Assembly: GCF_027409185.1 (NCBI RefSeq)
Contig: NC_084461.1
Coordinates: forward strand, 139,235,001 to 139,299,000
Direction of reading: 5' to 3'
Length of the DNA: 64,000 nucleotides
DNA from: Cynocephalus volans
Taxonomy: Eukaryota; Chordata; Mammalia; Dermoptera; Cynocephalidae
This document shows positions 23,376-34,860 of the stretch, one piece after another (positions within the stretch are counted from its first letter, which is position 1; every line of letters begins with the position of its first letter). Both the position numbers and the translations under genes were made by a program. The notes below the pieces were generated by a model that worked only from the letters and a program-made list of their open reading frames with translations, did not search any database and was not told where the DNA came from.

Positions 23376-24720
23376 AAAAGCAAAAGAAGAAATGGTTAAC
23401 TAAATGGTGAGTGTGTATGTATATGAGCTAGCTGCTTTCAATATTATTTCATATCACGACTGAGACTAGGGTAAGGCATGTGAGGTGCCTGCCTCGGGTA
23501 TAGAATTAAGGGAGGAGCAAAACTCAGTAATCAGGATAAATAATATTTTAATTTAATATTTTAAAAACAGAAATTATGCAAAAATCCACAATGGACAACA
23601 TATTACAATTTGAAATAAAGACAGGATCAGTAGTTCACGTTCCACCATTTAAGGAGGAGAGGTCCTTCCATGCAACTCTAACATTCAAACATTAGAATCA
23701 TTTTCCTGAAGGTATGGATGGAAATGCCCTTTTATACAAGTCTTTAGAGTTTAATGATTTATTCAGTCCTAATAAATTCATTCATTCATTCAGTATTTAT
23801 CGCTCAATTACTGAATGCCAGCTACTATCGAGATACAATGGCCTGACCCATTGCAAGTCCAGATGCCACTTTCCTGAAGTTATCTGAAAAAGTCTTTACC
23901 TACTTGGTTTCATCCTACTTCAGGTCCAAGATGAACTTCTCTTAGAACCCTGGACCTCCAAAGGATGGAGACATCTTATTAATTCAGACCTCTACAGGCT
24001 TCTTTACCTGGTACAGATTCTTTCTGTCTTGCACAGGATTTGGCTATCTTGCTTCTCAATCTGTTTTCCTTTGTCTCCTTTTTATCTTCCACCAACTCTG
24101 AAATTTGAGTTCAATTTGTCCTCCAGTGTATTAAACTGGGCTGAGAAACCTTTTAATTCAATCAGGTGGAGCAGAGTGGAGAAAGCTCTGGCCTGAGATT
24201 CAGAAGACCTGAGTTCAACCAGTCTGATGGGTAACCTCAGGCAGCCACATTCTCTCTTGGCAATATGAGAAGCTCTGGCAAAATCATTTGCCTCTAAGTC
24301 ATGAAAATTCTTTCTTAGGTGTCCACTGTGGCAAAGGGGAGCCAAGCTGGTGGGGTTGCAGCCTGCTCGTGCTATCCCCACTTTCAGTCAGAGCCCCTTT
24401 ACCTTCATCTCTTTCGTTTCCTAGGATTCATTTAAGATTTCATTTTAAAAATTTTGAAAATTTTCATTTCAAAAGATTGAAAACCACTGATTCATAGTTG
24501 TATCTATCAATCTCTAAATTTCCTTGAGATTTGACATTGATTTGACTTACTAGTATCTCTCTATGTATGTATTGTTGATTATATACAAATTAGAAATAGA
24601 AATATCACAGATTTCAAAGAGCATTTGAAGAGCCATCTCCAATGGGAAAAATGCTTTCCTTCCCAGGAGGAAAAAAACTTTGTAATTCCATAGCCAGTCC
24701 ACTGTTTAAATAGACTTTAT
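23375..24720. other. Mostly unassigned sequence, with a possible MIR
   Basis: About 24165-24300 ('gagaaagctctggcctgagattcagaagacctgagttcaa') may be a sense MIR. About 23460-23660 looks like an old repeat without a family call. No gene is supported. Confidence 0.4.
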
Positions 24721-26517
24721 TTTTTAGAGCAAGTTTAGGTAAACAGCAAAATTGAGTGGGAAGTGCAAAGAGTTCTCCTATATTCCCTCCACGCACACTC
24801 ACAGCCTTCCCCACCATCAACATCCCACACCAGAATGGTACATTTAATGTCAGTGAATCAACGTTGATACATCATTAGCACCTAAAGTCCATAGTTCACA
24901 TCGGGGTTCACTCTTGGTGTCATGAATTCTATGAGTTTTGACAAATATATAATGAAATATATCCACCATTTTAATATCATGCAGAATAATTTCACAGCCC
25001 TCTAAATCCCCTGTGCTCCACCTAGTTATTCCTTTCTCCCCCCAATCCCCTGGAAATCAGTGATCTTTTTACTGTCTCCATAGTTTAGACTTTTCCAGTG
25101 TCATATATTTGAAATCATACAGTATGTAGCCTTTTCAGATCGGCTTCTTTTACTTAGTAATATGCGTTTAAGTTTCCTCCATTTCTTTTTGTAGCTTGAT
25201 AGCTTTTTTTTTTTCCACTTAGTAATATTCCATTGTCTGGATGTACTACCGTTTATTTACCCATTCACCTACTGAAAGACATCTTGCTTGATTGCTTCCA
25301 AGTTTTGGCAATTGTGAATAAAGCTGCTATAAACATTTGTATCTAAGTTTTTGTGTGAACATATGTTTTAAACTCATTTGGGTAAATACCAAAATGTGTG
25401 ATTGATGGATCAAATGGTAAGAGTATGTTTAGTGTTGTAAGATACTGCCAAATGTCTTCCAAGGTGGCTATACAATTTTGCATTCTCATCAGCAATGAAA
25501 CGTCCTGTTGTTCTACATCCTCGACACCATTTGCTTGTGGTGATGTTTTGGATTTTAGCCATTCTAATAGAAGTGTAGTGGTATCTCATTGTTATTTTCA
25601 TCTGTCAATGACATAATGTTGAACATCTTCTCATATGCTTATTTTCCATCTATATATCTTCCTTGGTGCAGTGTCTGTTCCGGTCTTTGGCCAATTATTT
25701 AATCATGTTCATTTTCTTACTGTTGACTTTTGAGTTCTTTGTATATTTTAGATAACAAACCTGTAAACAGATATGTCTTTTGCAAATATTTTCTCCCAGT
25801 CTATGGCTTGTCTTCTCATTCTCTTGACAGTGTCTTTCAAGGAGCAGACATTTTTAATTTTATTTTTTTATTTTTTATTTTTTATTTTGGTGGCTGGCCA
25901 GTATGGGAATACGAACCCATGACCTCAATGTTATAAGGCTGTGCTCTAACCAACTGAGCTAACCAGCCAGCCCCATTTTTAATTTTAATAAAGTCCAGTT
26001 TATCAATTTTTTTCTTTCACAAATTGTACCTTTGGTGTTGTATCCAAAAACTTGGTGCCGAATCCAAGGTCATCTAGATTTTCTTCTATGTTATCTTCTA
26101 GGAGTTTTGTAGTTTTGCATTTTACATTTAGGTCTTTGATTTATTTCATGTTAATTTTTGTGGGGTGTAAGGTCTGTGTCTAGATACTTTTTTTTTGCGT
26201 GTGGATGTCCAATTGTTCCAGCACCATTTGTTGAAAAGATTGTCCTTTCTTCCTAGAATGCCTTTGCTGCTTTGTCAAAGATCGGTTGACTATATTTGTG
26301 TGGGTCTATTTCTGGGCTCTCTAGTCTCTTCCATTGATCTATTTGTCTAAACTTTCACCAGTACCATATTGTAGCTTTATAGTAAGTGCTAAAGTCAGGT
26401 AGTGTCAGTCCTCTGATTTTGTTTTTCTCTTTCAATATTGTGCTGGCTGTCTGGATCTTTTGCCTCTCCACATAAACTTTAGAATCAGTTCGTCAATATC
26501 TACAACATAAATTGCTG
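24720..26517 (-). mobile_element. Old antisense L1, 5'-truncated
   Basis: The plus strand is the complement of an L1 3' UTR ('gactttattttttagagcaagtttagg') and of the ORF2 C-terminal half, down to about 'caatatctacaacataaattgctggg'. It carries a tRNA-type SINE at 25863. A different L1 begins at 26518, so two old L1s lie head to tail in the same orientation. Confidence 0.85.
25863..25973 (-). mobile_element. tRNA-Ile-derived SINE (colugo CYN type), monomer
   Basis: A T-rich (TTTTA)n head is followed by the complement of the tRNA-Ile-like body, ending at 'gctaaccagccagcc'. It is flanked by the 14-bp duplication CATTTTTAATTTTA (25849-25862 and 25974-25987). The host is the older antisense L1. 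Confidence 0.92.
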
Positions 26518-29500
26518 GGTAAAATAAACTTTTTAATTTAGATAATTTCAGATTCATATGTAATTGTAAACAATAATGCAGAGAAATCCCATGTACATCT
26601 TGCCCAATTCCCCCCAAAGTTAACATCTTGCAAAACTATAGTACAGTATTGTGACCATGATATTGACATGGATACAATCAAGATACAGTTCTATCACAAG
26701 GATCCCTCATGGTGCCCTTTTATATCACATCCACTTCCCTTTGACCCTACCTCCTTCTTAACCTATGGCAACCACCAACCTGTGTCTACTTCTATAATTT
26801 TGTCACTTAAAAAATGTTATATAAATGGAACCATTTAGTATGTCACCACTGAGGGTTGACTTTTTTCAGTCGGCATAATTCTCTGGAAATTCATCCAGGT
26901 TGGTGCATGGATAAATAGTTCGTTTTTTCTCATTTGAGTAGTATTCCGTGGTGTGGATGTCATTCACCCATTGAAGATCATCTACGGTCTTTCCAGTTTG
27001 TGGCTATTGTGAACAAAATTGCTGTAAACATTTGTGTACAGATTTTTGTGTGAATATAAGTCTTCATTTCTTTCTTTCTTTTTTTTTTTTAAAAGATGAC
27101 TGGTAAGGTGATCTCAACCCTTGACTTGGTGTTGTCAGCACCACGCTCAGCCAGTGAGCTAACCGGCCATCCCTATATAGGATCCGAACCCGTGGCCTTG
27201 GTGTTCTCAGCACCACACTCTCCTGAGTGAGCCACGGGCCAGCCCATAAGTCTTCATTTCTTTGGAATGAATGTCCATGGGTGTAGTTGCTTGGTTATAT
27301 GGTACCTGAATGTTTAGTTTTTAAGAAAACGCCAAACTGTTTTCCAGAGTGGCTATACCACTTTACGTGCCCACCAGCAATGCATGAGTGGTATAGTTTA
27401 TCTGGATATTCACCAGCATTCGGTGTTGCTCCTCTTTATTAGTTTTGTTTCAGCCATTTTGATAGGTATGCAGTATTATATCGTGGTTTTAATTTGAATT
27501 TCCCTAATGATTTTGAACATTTTCTAATATGCTTATTTGCCATGTGTATATCCTCTTCCGTGAAATTTCTCTTCATATCTTTTGCTTGTCTTCTATTTGG
27601 ATTGTTCGTTATTTTAATGCTGAATTTCAAGTATTTGTTATATATTCTAGCTAGATACTAATCCTTTGTGGGATATGTGGTTTGCAAATATTTTCTCCCT
27701 GTTTGTAACTTGTCATTCAAAGAGCAAACATTTTAATTTTTAAGAAATATGATTTACCAATTTTTCCCTTTATGGATTATGCTTTTGATGTTAAGTCTAA
27801 GAATTCTTTTCCTGCCCCTAGATCACAACAATTATCTCCTACAGTTTTTTCCTAAAAGTTTTATAGTTTTACACTTTACCTAATGAAGTCTGTGATCCAT
27901 TTTGAGTTCATTTTTTTAATAAGGTGTGTGAGTAGGTCAAGGTTTATTTATTTGCCTATGGATGTCCAATTGCTCCAGAACTATATGTCGAAAATGGTAT
28001 CTTTCTTTCATTGTTAAAAAATCTATCCAGCCATATTTGTATAGGTTTATTTCTGGGTTCTCTGTTCTGTTCTGTTCTTCTATGACTCTTTTTTAAGGAA
28101 CCAGCTTCATATTTCATTTATTTTTTAAAATTATTTCTTTGTTTTCTATTTTATTGGTTTTATGCTCTTATTATTTTCTCATTTCTTTGGGCTCGAGTTT
28201 ATTTTGCTTGCTTTGGATTTATTTTTCTTTTCTTTTTCTAGGTTTTTGGGCTAGGAGCTTAGATTGCTGATTTGAGACTTTTGCTTTTACCTAGTAAACA
28301 CGTATAGGGCTATACATTTCCTTGTCCACACTGCCTTAACAGTGTTTCACAGATTTTTATGTAGTTTTAATTTTTGTTCAATTCAGTGTATATTTTATTT
28401 CCTTTTAGACCTCCTGTTTGATTCATGGATTAGTTAGAACTGTGTTGTTTACTCTCTGAGTATTTGGAGATCTTCCTGTTTTCTTTCTGTTATTAATTTT
28501 TAGTTTGGTTCCATTATAGTCAGAGAACACATTCTGTTTTATTTTAATCCTTTTAAATTTGCTGAAGTTTTATGGCCAGGAAATGGTCTATCTTGGTATA
28601 TGTTTTGTGGTAACTTGAAAAGGATGTGCATTCTGCTGTTGATCAATGCAGTGCTCTATAAATGTTAATTAGATCCTGTTAGTTGATAGTGTTACTGATT
28701 TCTTCTTACAGATTTGTCAATTTTCTGTGTGGTTGCTCTTTAAATTGTCAAGAGAAGAGTGTGGAAGTCTCCAACTATAACTATGGATTTGTTTCTTTCA
28801 GTTCTATCAGTTTTTGCTTTACATATTTTGCAGCTCTTTTGTTTGGTGAATACACTTTTAGGATTGCTATGTCTTCTTGTTTTTTTTTAATATTCCTTTT
28901 ATCATTATATGATATGTCTCTCTGTGGTAATTTTCTTTGCTCTGTAGGCTACTTTATCCTATATTAATATGGCTATTTCTGCCTTCCTTTGATTAATGTC
29001 TTCAAAATATATCTTTTTTCATTCTTTTGCTTTCAATCTGCCTAGGTCATTATATCTGAAGAGAGTTTTTTGTAGACAGCATGTAGTTGGGTCATAGTCC
29101 ACTCTGCCAATCTCTGTCTTTTAATTGTTGTATTTAGACCAGTTCCACTAAATATGATTGTTGATATGTCAGGGCTTATGTATGCCATCCTATTTTTTCT
29201 TTTCAGTTTTTCTTTGTTTTTTATTTCTGTTTTTCTTTGCCTGCCTTTCTGTGGGTTACTTGAACATTTTTTTAGAATTGTTTTGGTTTATCTATAGTGT
29301 TTTTGAGTATATCTCTTTTATAGCTTTTTTAGTGGTTGCTCTAGGTATTGCATTATATACATAACTTTTTAAAATCCACTCATGTTATCATTTTACGAGG
29401 TTGAGTGAAATATAGAAAACTTACTTCAATTTATGTCCCTTTATTCTCCTCCACTTATAATGATCTTAGATATTTCCTCTGTAAACACTTGGAACCAATC

Positions 29501-29779
29501 AGATAGTGAGATCATTTTTGCTTCAATTGTCAAACATAATTTAGAAAACTCAATAGAGGAAAATCTGTTGTATTTTTTCATATTTTTGTTTACCACATTT
29601 TTATTCCAAGGTTTCCCCCTTTTAAAAAATCTTTTTTTTTTTTTACTAGTTAGAGAACTTCCTTTCGCTTTTAGGAGAAGTCTGCTGGTGGCAAATTTTC
29701 TTCATTTTTCTTCAGCTGAGAATGTCTTGATTTCCCCTTCATTCCTGACGGATAAATTTGCTGGGCATAGAATTCTGGG
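26518..29779 (-). mobile_element. Host old L1, left part (3' half, antisense)
   Basis: Starting with the complement of a 3' UTR, the segment passes through ORF2 ('ctgttttccagagtggctat') and toward the 5' side of the element. Its sequence continues without a gap at 38481 once the young L1 nest is set aside ('gaattctgggttgtcaagccttttct' then 'atcagcacttgaaaaac'). It is decayed, with no long reading frame. A SINE dimer sits at 27074-27245. Confidence 0.88.
27074..27245 (-). mobile_element. Dimeric tRNA-derived SINE (colugo type)
   Basis: It holds two related tRNA-like units in tandem on the minus strand. The first on plus is 'gatgactggtaaggtgatctcaacccttgacttgg...agccagtgagctaaccggccatcc'. The second is 'tatataggatccgaacccgtggccttgg...gagtgagccacgggccagccc'. 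An 18-bp perfect duplication, ATAAGTCTTCATTTCTTT, brackets it (27056-27073 and 27246-27263). The dimer without a tRNA-unrelated body is typical of dermopteran t-SINEs. Confidence 0.92.
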
Positions 29780-29795
29780 TTGTCAAGCCTTTTCT
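29780..29795. repeat. Left target-site duplication of the L1 nest
   Basis: TTGTCAAGCCTTTTCT occurs here and again at 38481-38496. Both copies are part of the old host L1, so this 16-bp repeat marks the insertion site of the young elements between them. Confidence 0.93.
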
Positions 29796-29976
29796 TTTTT
29801 TTTTTTTTTTTTTTAATTTTATTTTGTCGATATACATTGTGGCTGATTATTGCTCCCCATCACCAAAACCTCCCTCCCTCCTCCCTCCCCCCCTCCCCCC
29901 CAACAATGTCCTTTCTGTTTGCTTGTCATATCAACTTCAAATAATTGTAGTTGTTATATCTTCTCCCCCCCCCCCC

Positions 29977-29977
29977 G

Positions 29978-30010
<33 letters not shown>
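29977..30010. repeat. Poly-C/(GT)n microsatellite of the L1 3' UTR (copy 1)
   Basis: On plus it reads a C run, GGTTTG, then (TG)n. The homologous element is at 32247-32291 in copy 2 and about 901-971 (complement) in the first L1. The repeat counts differ among the three copies. Confidence 0.93.
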
Positions 30011-30011
<1 letters not shown>

Positions 30012-30039
30012 TTATATATTAATTTTTAGCTCCCACCAA

Positions 30040-32043
30040 TCAGTGAGAACATGTGGTATTTCTCTTTCTGTGCCTGACTTGTTTCATTAATATAATTCTC
30101 TCAAGGTCCATCCATGTTGTTGCAAATGGCAGTATTTCATTCGTTTTTATAGCTGAGTAGTATTCCATTGTGTAGATGTACCACATTTTCCGTATCCACT
30201 CATCCGATGATGGGCATTTGGGCTGGTTCCAACTCTTGGCTATTGTAAAGAGTGCTGCGATGAACATTGGGGAACAGGTATACCTTCGACTTGATGATTT
30301 CCATTCCTCTGGGTATATTCCCAACAGTGGGATGGCTGGGTCGTATGGTAGATCTATTTGCAATTGTTTAAGGAACCTCGATACCATTTTCCATAGAGGC
30401 TGCACCATTTTGCAGTCCCACCAACAATGTATGAGAGTTCCTTTTTCTCCGCAGCCTCGCCAGCATTTATCGTTCATAGTCTTTTGGATTTTAGCCATCC
30501 TAACTGGGGTTAGATGGTATCTCAATGTGGTTTTGATTTGCATTTCCCAGATGCTGAGTGATGTTGAGCACTTTTTCATATGTCTGTTAGCCATTTGTAT
30601 ATCTTCCTTAGAGAAATGCCTACTTAGCTCTTTTGCCCATTTTTTAATTGGGTTGCTTGTTTTCTTCTTGTACAGTTGTTTGAGTTCCTTATATATTCTG
30701 GATATTAATCCTTTGTCAGATATATATTTTGCAAATATTTTCTCCCACTCTGTTGGTTGTCTTTTAACTCTTTTAATTGTTTCTTTTGCTGTGCAGAAGC
30801 TTTTTAGTTTGATATAATCCCATTTGTTTATTTTTCCTTTGGTTGCCCGTGCTTTTGGGGTCGTATTCATGAAGTCTGTGCCCAGTCCTATTTCCTGAAG
30901 TGTTTCTCCTATGTTTTCTTTAAGAAGTTTTATTGTTTCAGGGTGTATATTTAAATCCTTAATCCATTTTGAGTTGATTTTAGTGTACGGTGAGAGGTAT
31001 GGATCTAGTTTCATTCTCCTGCATATGGATATCCAGTTATCCCAGCACCATTTGCTGAAGAGGCAGTCCCTTCGCCACTGAATAGGCTTGGTGCCTTTGT
31101 CAAAGATCAGCTGACAGTAAGTGTGTGGGTTGATTTCTGGATTCTCTATTCTATTCCATTGGTCAGTGTGTCTGTTTTTATGCCAGTACCATACTGTTTT
31201 GGTTATTATAGCTTTGTAGTATAGCTTAAAGTCAGGTAGTGTTATGCCTCCAACTTTATTTTTTTTGCTCAGCATCGCTTTGGCTATGCGTGGTCTTTTA
31301 TTGTTCCATATAAATGTCTGGATAGTTTTTTCCATTTCTGAGAAAAATGTCTTTGGAATTTTGATGGGGATTGCATTGAATTTGTATATCACTTTGGGTA
31401 GTATGGACATTTTCACTATGTTGATTCTTCCAATCCAAGAGCATGGGATATCTTTCCATCTTCTTGTATCCTCTCTAATTTCTCTCAGCAGTGGTTTGTA
31501 GTTCTCATTATAGAGATTTTTCACCTCCTTGGTTAACTCAATTCCTAAGTATTTTATTTTTTTGGTGGCTATTGTAAATGGGCAGGCTTTCTTGATTTCT
31601 CCTTCTGCATGTTCACTATTGGAGAAAAGAAATGCTACTGATTTTTGTGTGTTGATTTTGTATCCTGCTACTGTGCTGAAATCATTTATCAATTCCAGCA
31701 GTTTTTTTGTAGAGGTTTTAGGCTGTTCGATATATAGGATCCTGTCATCTGCGAACAGGGACAGTTTGACTTCATCTTTTCCAATCTGAATGCCCTTTAT
31801 TTCCTTCTCTTCTCTGATTGCTCTGGCTAGTACTTCCAACACTATGTTGAATAGGAGTGGTGAGAGTGGGCATCCTTGTCTAGTTCCTGTTCTTAAAGGA
31901 AAAGCTTTCAGGTTTTCCCCATTCAGGATGATATTGGCTGTGGGTTTGGCATATATGGCTTTAATTATGTTGAGATACTTTCCCTCTATACCTAACTTAT
32001 AGAGGGTCTTTGTCATGAATGAGTGCTGAACTTTATCAAATGC
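30040..32043 (-). pseudogene. L1 ORF2 fragment of copy 1 (RT to C-terminus, frameshifted end)
   Basis: This is an open frame for the RT thumb/palm remainder and C-terminal domain of ORF2p. Two changes mark it as dead. The catalytic FADDM box reads FADDR (about 31731-31748), and one base is missing near 30086 relative to copy 2. The missing base shifts the frame and replaces the usual end SLIGGS with an unrelated short tail. The 5' half (endonuclease and early RT) is absent. Confidence 0.92.
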
Positions 32044-32076
<33 letters not shown>

Positions 32077-34860
32077 TATTATTTTTTTTTTTAAATTTTA
32101 TTTTGTCGATATACATTGTAGCTGATTATTGCTCCCCATCACCAAAACCTCCCTCCCTTCTCCCTCCCCCCTCCCCCCCAACAATGTCCTTTCTGTTTGC
32201 TTGTTGTATCAACTTCAAATAATTGTGGTTGTTATATCTTCTTCCCCCCCCCCCCCGGTTTGTGTGTGTGTGTGTGTATGTGTGTGTGTGAATTTATATA
32301 TTAATTTTTAGCTCCCTCCAATTAGTGAGATCATGTGGTATTTCTCTTTCTGTGCCTGACTTGTTTCACTTAATATAATTCTCTCAAGGTCCATCCATGT
32401 TGTTGCAAATGGCAGTATTTCATTCGTTTTTATAGCTGAGTAGTATTCCATTGTGTAGATGTACCACATTTTCCGTATCCACTCATCTGATGATGGGCAT
32501 TTGGGCTGGTTCCAACTCTTGGCTATTGTAAAGAGTGCTGCGATGAACATTGGGGAACAGGTATACCTTCGACTTGATGATTTCCATTCCTCTGGGTATA
32601 TTCCCAACAGTGGGATGGCTGGGTCGTATGGTAGATCTATTTGCAATTGTTTAAGGAACCTCCATACCATTTTCCATAGAGGCTGCACCATTTTGCAGTC
32701 CCACCAACAATGTATGAGAGTTCCTTTTTCTCCGCAGCCTCGCCAGCATTTATCGTTCATAGTCTTTTGGATTTTAGCCATCCTAACTGGGGTTAGATGG
32801 TATCTCAATGTGGTTTTGATTTGCATTTCCCGGATGCTGAGTGATGTTGAGCATTTTTTCATATGTCTGTTGGCCATTTGGATATCTTCCTTAGAGAAAT
32901 GCCTACTTAGCTCTTTTGCCCATTTTTTAATTGGGTTGCTTGTTTTCTTCTTGTAAAGTTGTTTGAGTTCCTTATATATTCTGGATATTAATCCTTTGTC
33001 AGATGTATATTTTGCAAATATTTTCTCCCACTCTGTTGGTTGTCTTTTAACTCTTTTAATTGTTTCTTTTGCTGTGCAGAAGCTTTTTAGTTTGATATAA
33101 TCCCATTTGTTTATTTTTCCTTTGGTTGCCCGTGCTTTTGGGGTCGTATTCATGAAGTCTGTGCCCAGTCCTATTTCCTGAAGTGTTTCTCCTATGTTTT
33201 CTTTAAGAAGTTTTATTGTCTCAGGGTGTATATTTAAATCCTTAATCCATTTTGAGTTGATTTTAGTATACGGTGAGAGGTATGGATCTAGTTTCATTCT
33301 CCTGCATATGGATATCCAATTATCCCAGCACCACTTGCTGAAGAGGCAGTCCCTTCCCCAGTGAATAGGCTTGGTGCCTTTGTCAAAGATCAGATGGAAG
33401 TAAGTGTGTGGGTTGATTTCTGGATTCTCTATTCTATTCCATTGGTCAGTTTGTCTGTTTTTATGCCAGTACCATACTGTTTTGGTTATTATAGCTTTGT
33501 AGTATAGCTTAAAGTCAGGTAGTGTTATGCCTCCAGCTTTATTTTTTTTGCTGAGCATTGCTTTGGCTATTCGTGGTCTTTTATTGTTCCATATAAATGT
33601 CTGGATAGTTTTTTCCATTTCTGAGAAAAATGTCTTTGGAATTTTGATGGGGATTGCATTGAATTTGTATATCACTTTGGGTAGTATGGACATTTTCACT
33701 ATGTTGATTCTTCCAATCCAAGAGCATGGAATATCTTTCCATCTTCTTGTATCCTCTCTAATTTCTCTCAGCAGTGGTTTGTAGTTCTCATTATAGAGAT
33801 TTTTCACCTCCTTGGTTAACTCAATTCCTAAGTATTTTATTTTTTTGGTGGCTATTGTAAATGGGCAGGCTTTCTTGATTTCTCCTTCTGCATGTTCACT
33901 ATTGGAGAAAAGAAATGCTACTGATTTTTGTGTGTTGATTTTGTATCCTGCTACTGTGCTGAAATCATTTATCAATTCCAGCAGTTTTTTTGTAGAGGTT
34001 TTAGGCTGTTCGATATGTAGGATCATGTCATCTGCAAACAGGGACAGTTTGACTTCATCTTTTCCAATCTGGATGCCCTTTATTTCCTTCTCTTCTCTGA
34101 TTGCTCTGGCTAGTACTTCCAACACTATGTTGAATAGGAGTGGTGAGAGTGGGCATCCTTGTCTAGTGCCTGTTCTTAAAGGAAAAGCTTTCAGGTTTTC
34201 CCCATTCAGGATGATATTGGCTGTGGGTTTGTCATATATGGCTTTAATTATGTTGAGATACTTTCCCTCTATACCTAACTTATAGAGGGTCTTTGTCATG
34301 AATGAGTGCTGAACTTTATCAAATGCTTTTTCAGCATCTATAGAGATGATCATATGGTCCTTGTGTTTGAGTTTATTAATATGGTGTATCACATTTATTA
34401 ATTTGCGTATGTTGAACCAACCTTGCATCCCTGGGATGAATCCCACTTGATCTTGATGAATAATTTTACGTATGTGTTGCTGTATTCTGTTTGCTAGTAA
34501 TTTAGTGAGGATTTTTGCATCTATATTCATCAAGGATATCGGCCTGTAGTTTTCTTTTTTGGTTATATCTTTACCTGGTTTTGGTATCAGGATGATATTT
34601 GCTTCATAGAATGAGTTTGGGAGATTTGCATCCGTTTCAATCTTTTGGAATAGTTTGTGAAGAATCGGTGTCAATTCCTGTTTGAATGTTTGGTAAAATT
34701 CTGCTGTGAATCCATGTGGTCCTGGGCTTTTCTTTGTTGGGAGCCTTCTGATAACAGCTTCAATCTCCTTTATTGTTATTGGTCTGTTCAAATTTTCTAC
34801 GTCTTCACGGTTCAGTTTTGGGAGATTGTGTGTGTCCAGAAATGTATCCATTTCCTCCAG
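32044..34860 (-). mobile_element. Young L1 copy 2, 3' part (not inverted)
   Basis: On the minus strand it runs from ORF2 residue triplet LEE (34860) through the rest of ORF2 to the stop at 32308, then the 3' UTR (CA repeat, G run, purine-rich G tract) and an A-rich tail (T-rich on plus, 32044-32095, with interruptions). It joins at 34860/34861 to the 5' part of the same kind of element in the opposite orientation. Confidence 0.95.
32308..34860 (-). pseudogene. L1 ORF2, reverse-transcriptase and C-terminal part (severed by inversion)
   Basis: An uninterrupted frame of about 850 residues runs from [13 protein letters not shown] to SLIGGS. It contains RT motifs in order: the 'LIPKPGKD' and '[12 protein letters not shown]' region, '[14 protein letters not shown]', '[10 protein letters not shown]', '[13 protein letters not shown]' and the catalytic FADDM. 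The cysteine-rich C-terminal segment follows ([15 protein letters not shown]). Nothing is broken inside it. It is inactive only because the N-terminal part lies inverted at 37214-38480. Confidence 0.96.

Larger units (their letters stand above)
29796..32043 (-). mobile_element. Young L1, 5'-truncated (copy 1 of the nest)
   Basis: On the minus strand it runs from ORF2 (cut at about 32043, just upstream of '[15 protein letters not shown]') through the stop, the 3' UTR with a CA repeat, G run and purine-rich tract, to a poly(A) tail shown as T on plus (29796-29814). By eye its matching part differs from copy 2 by only about 1-2 bases per 100. The 5' boundary falls in a T run shared with the tail of copy 2. 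Confidence 0.93.

Noticed and set aside
30176-34285. Long plus-strand frames at 30176-30817, 32459-32956 and 33812-34285
   Set aside because: They are antisense shadows of L1 ORF2. Equivalent shadows occur opposite every copy, including 92-733.
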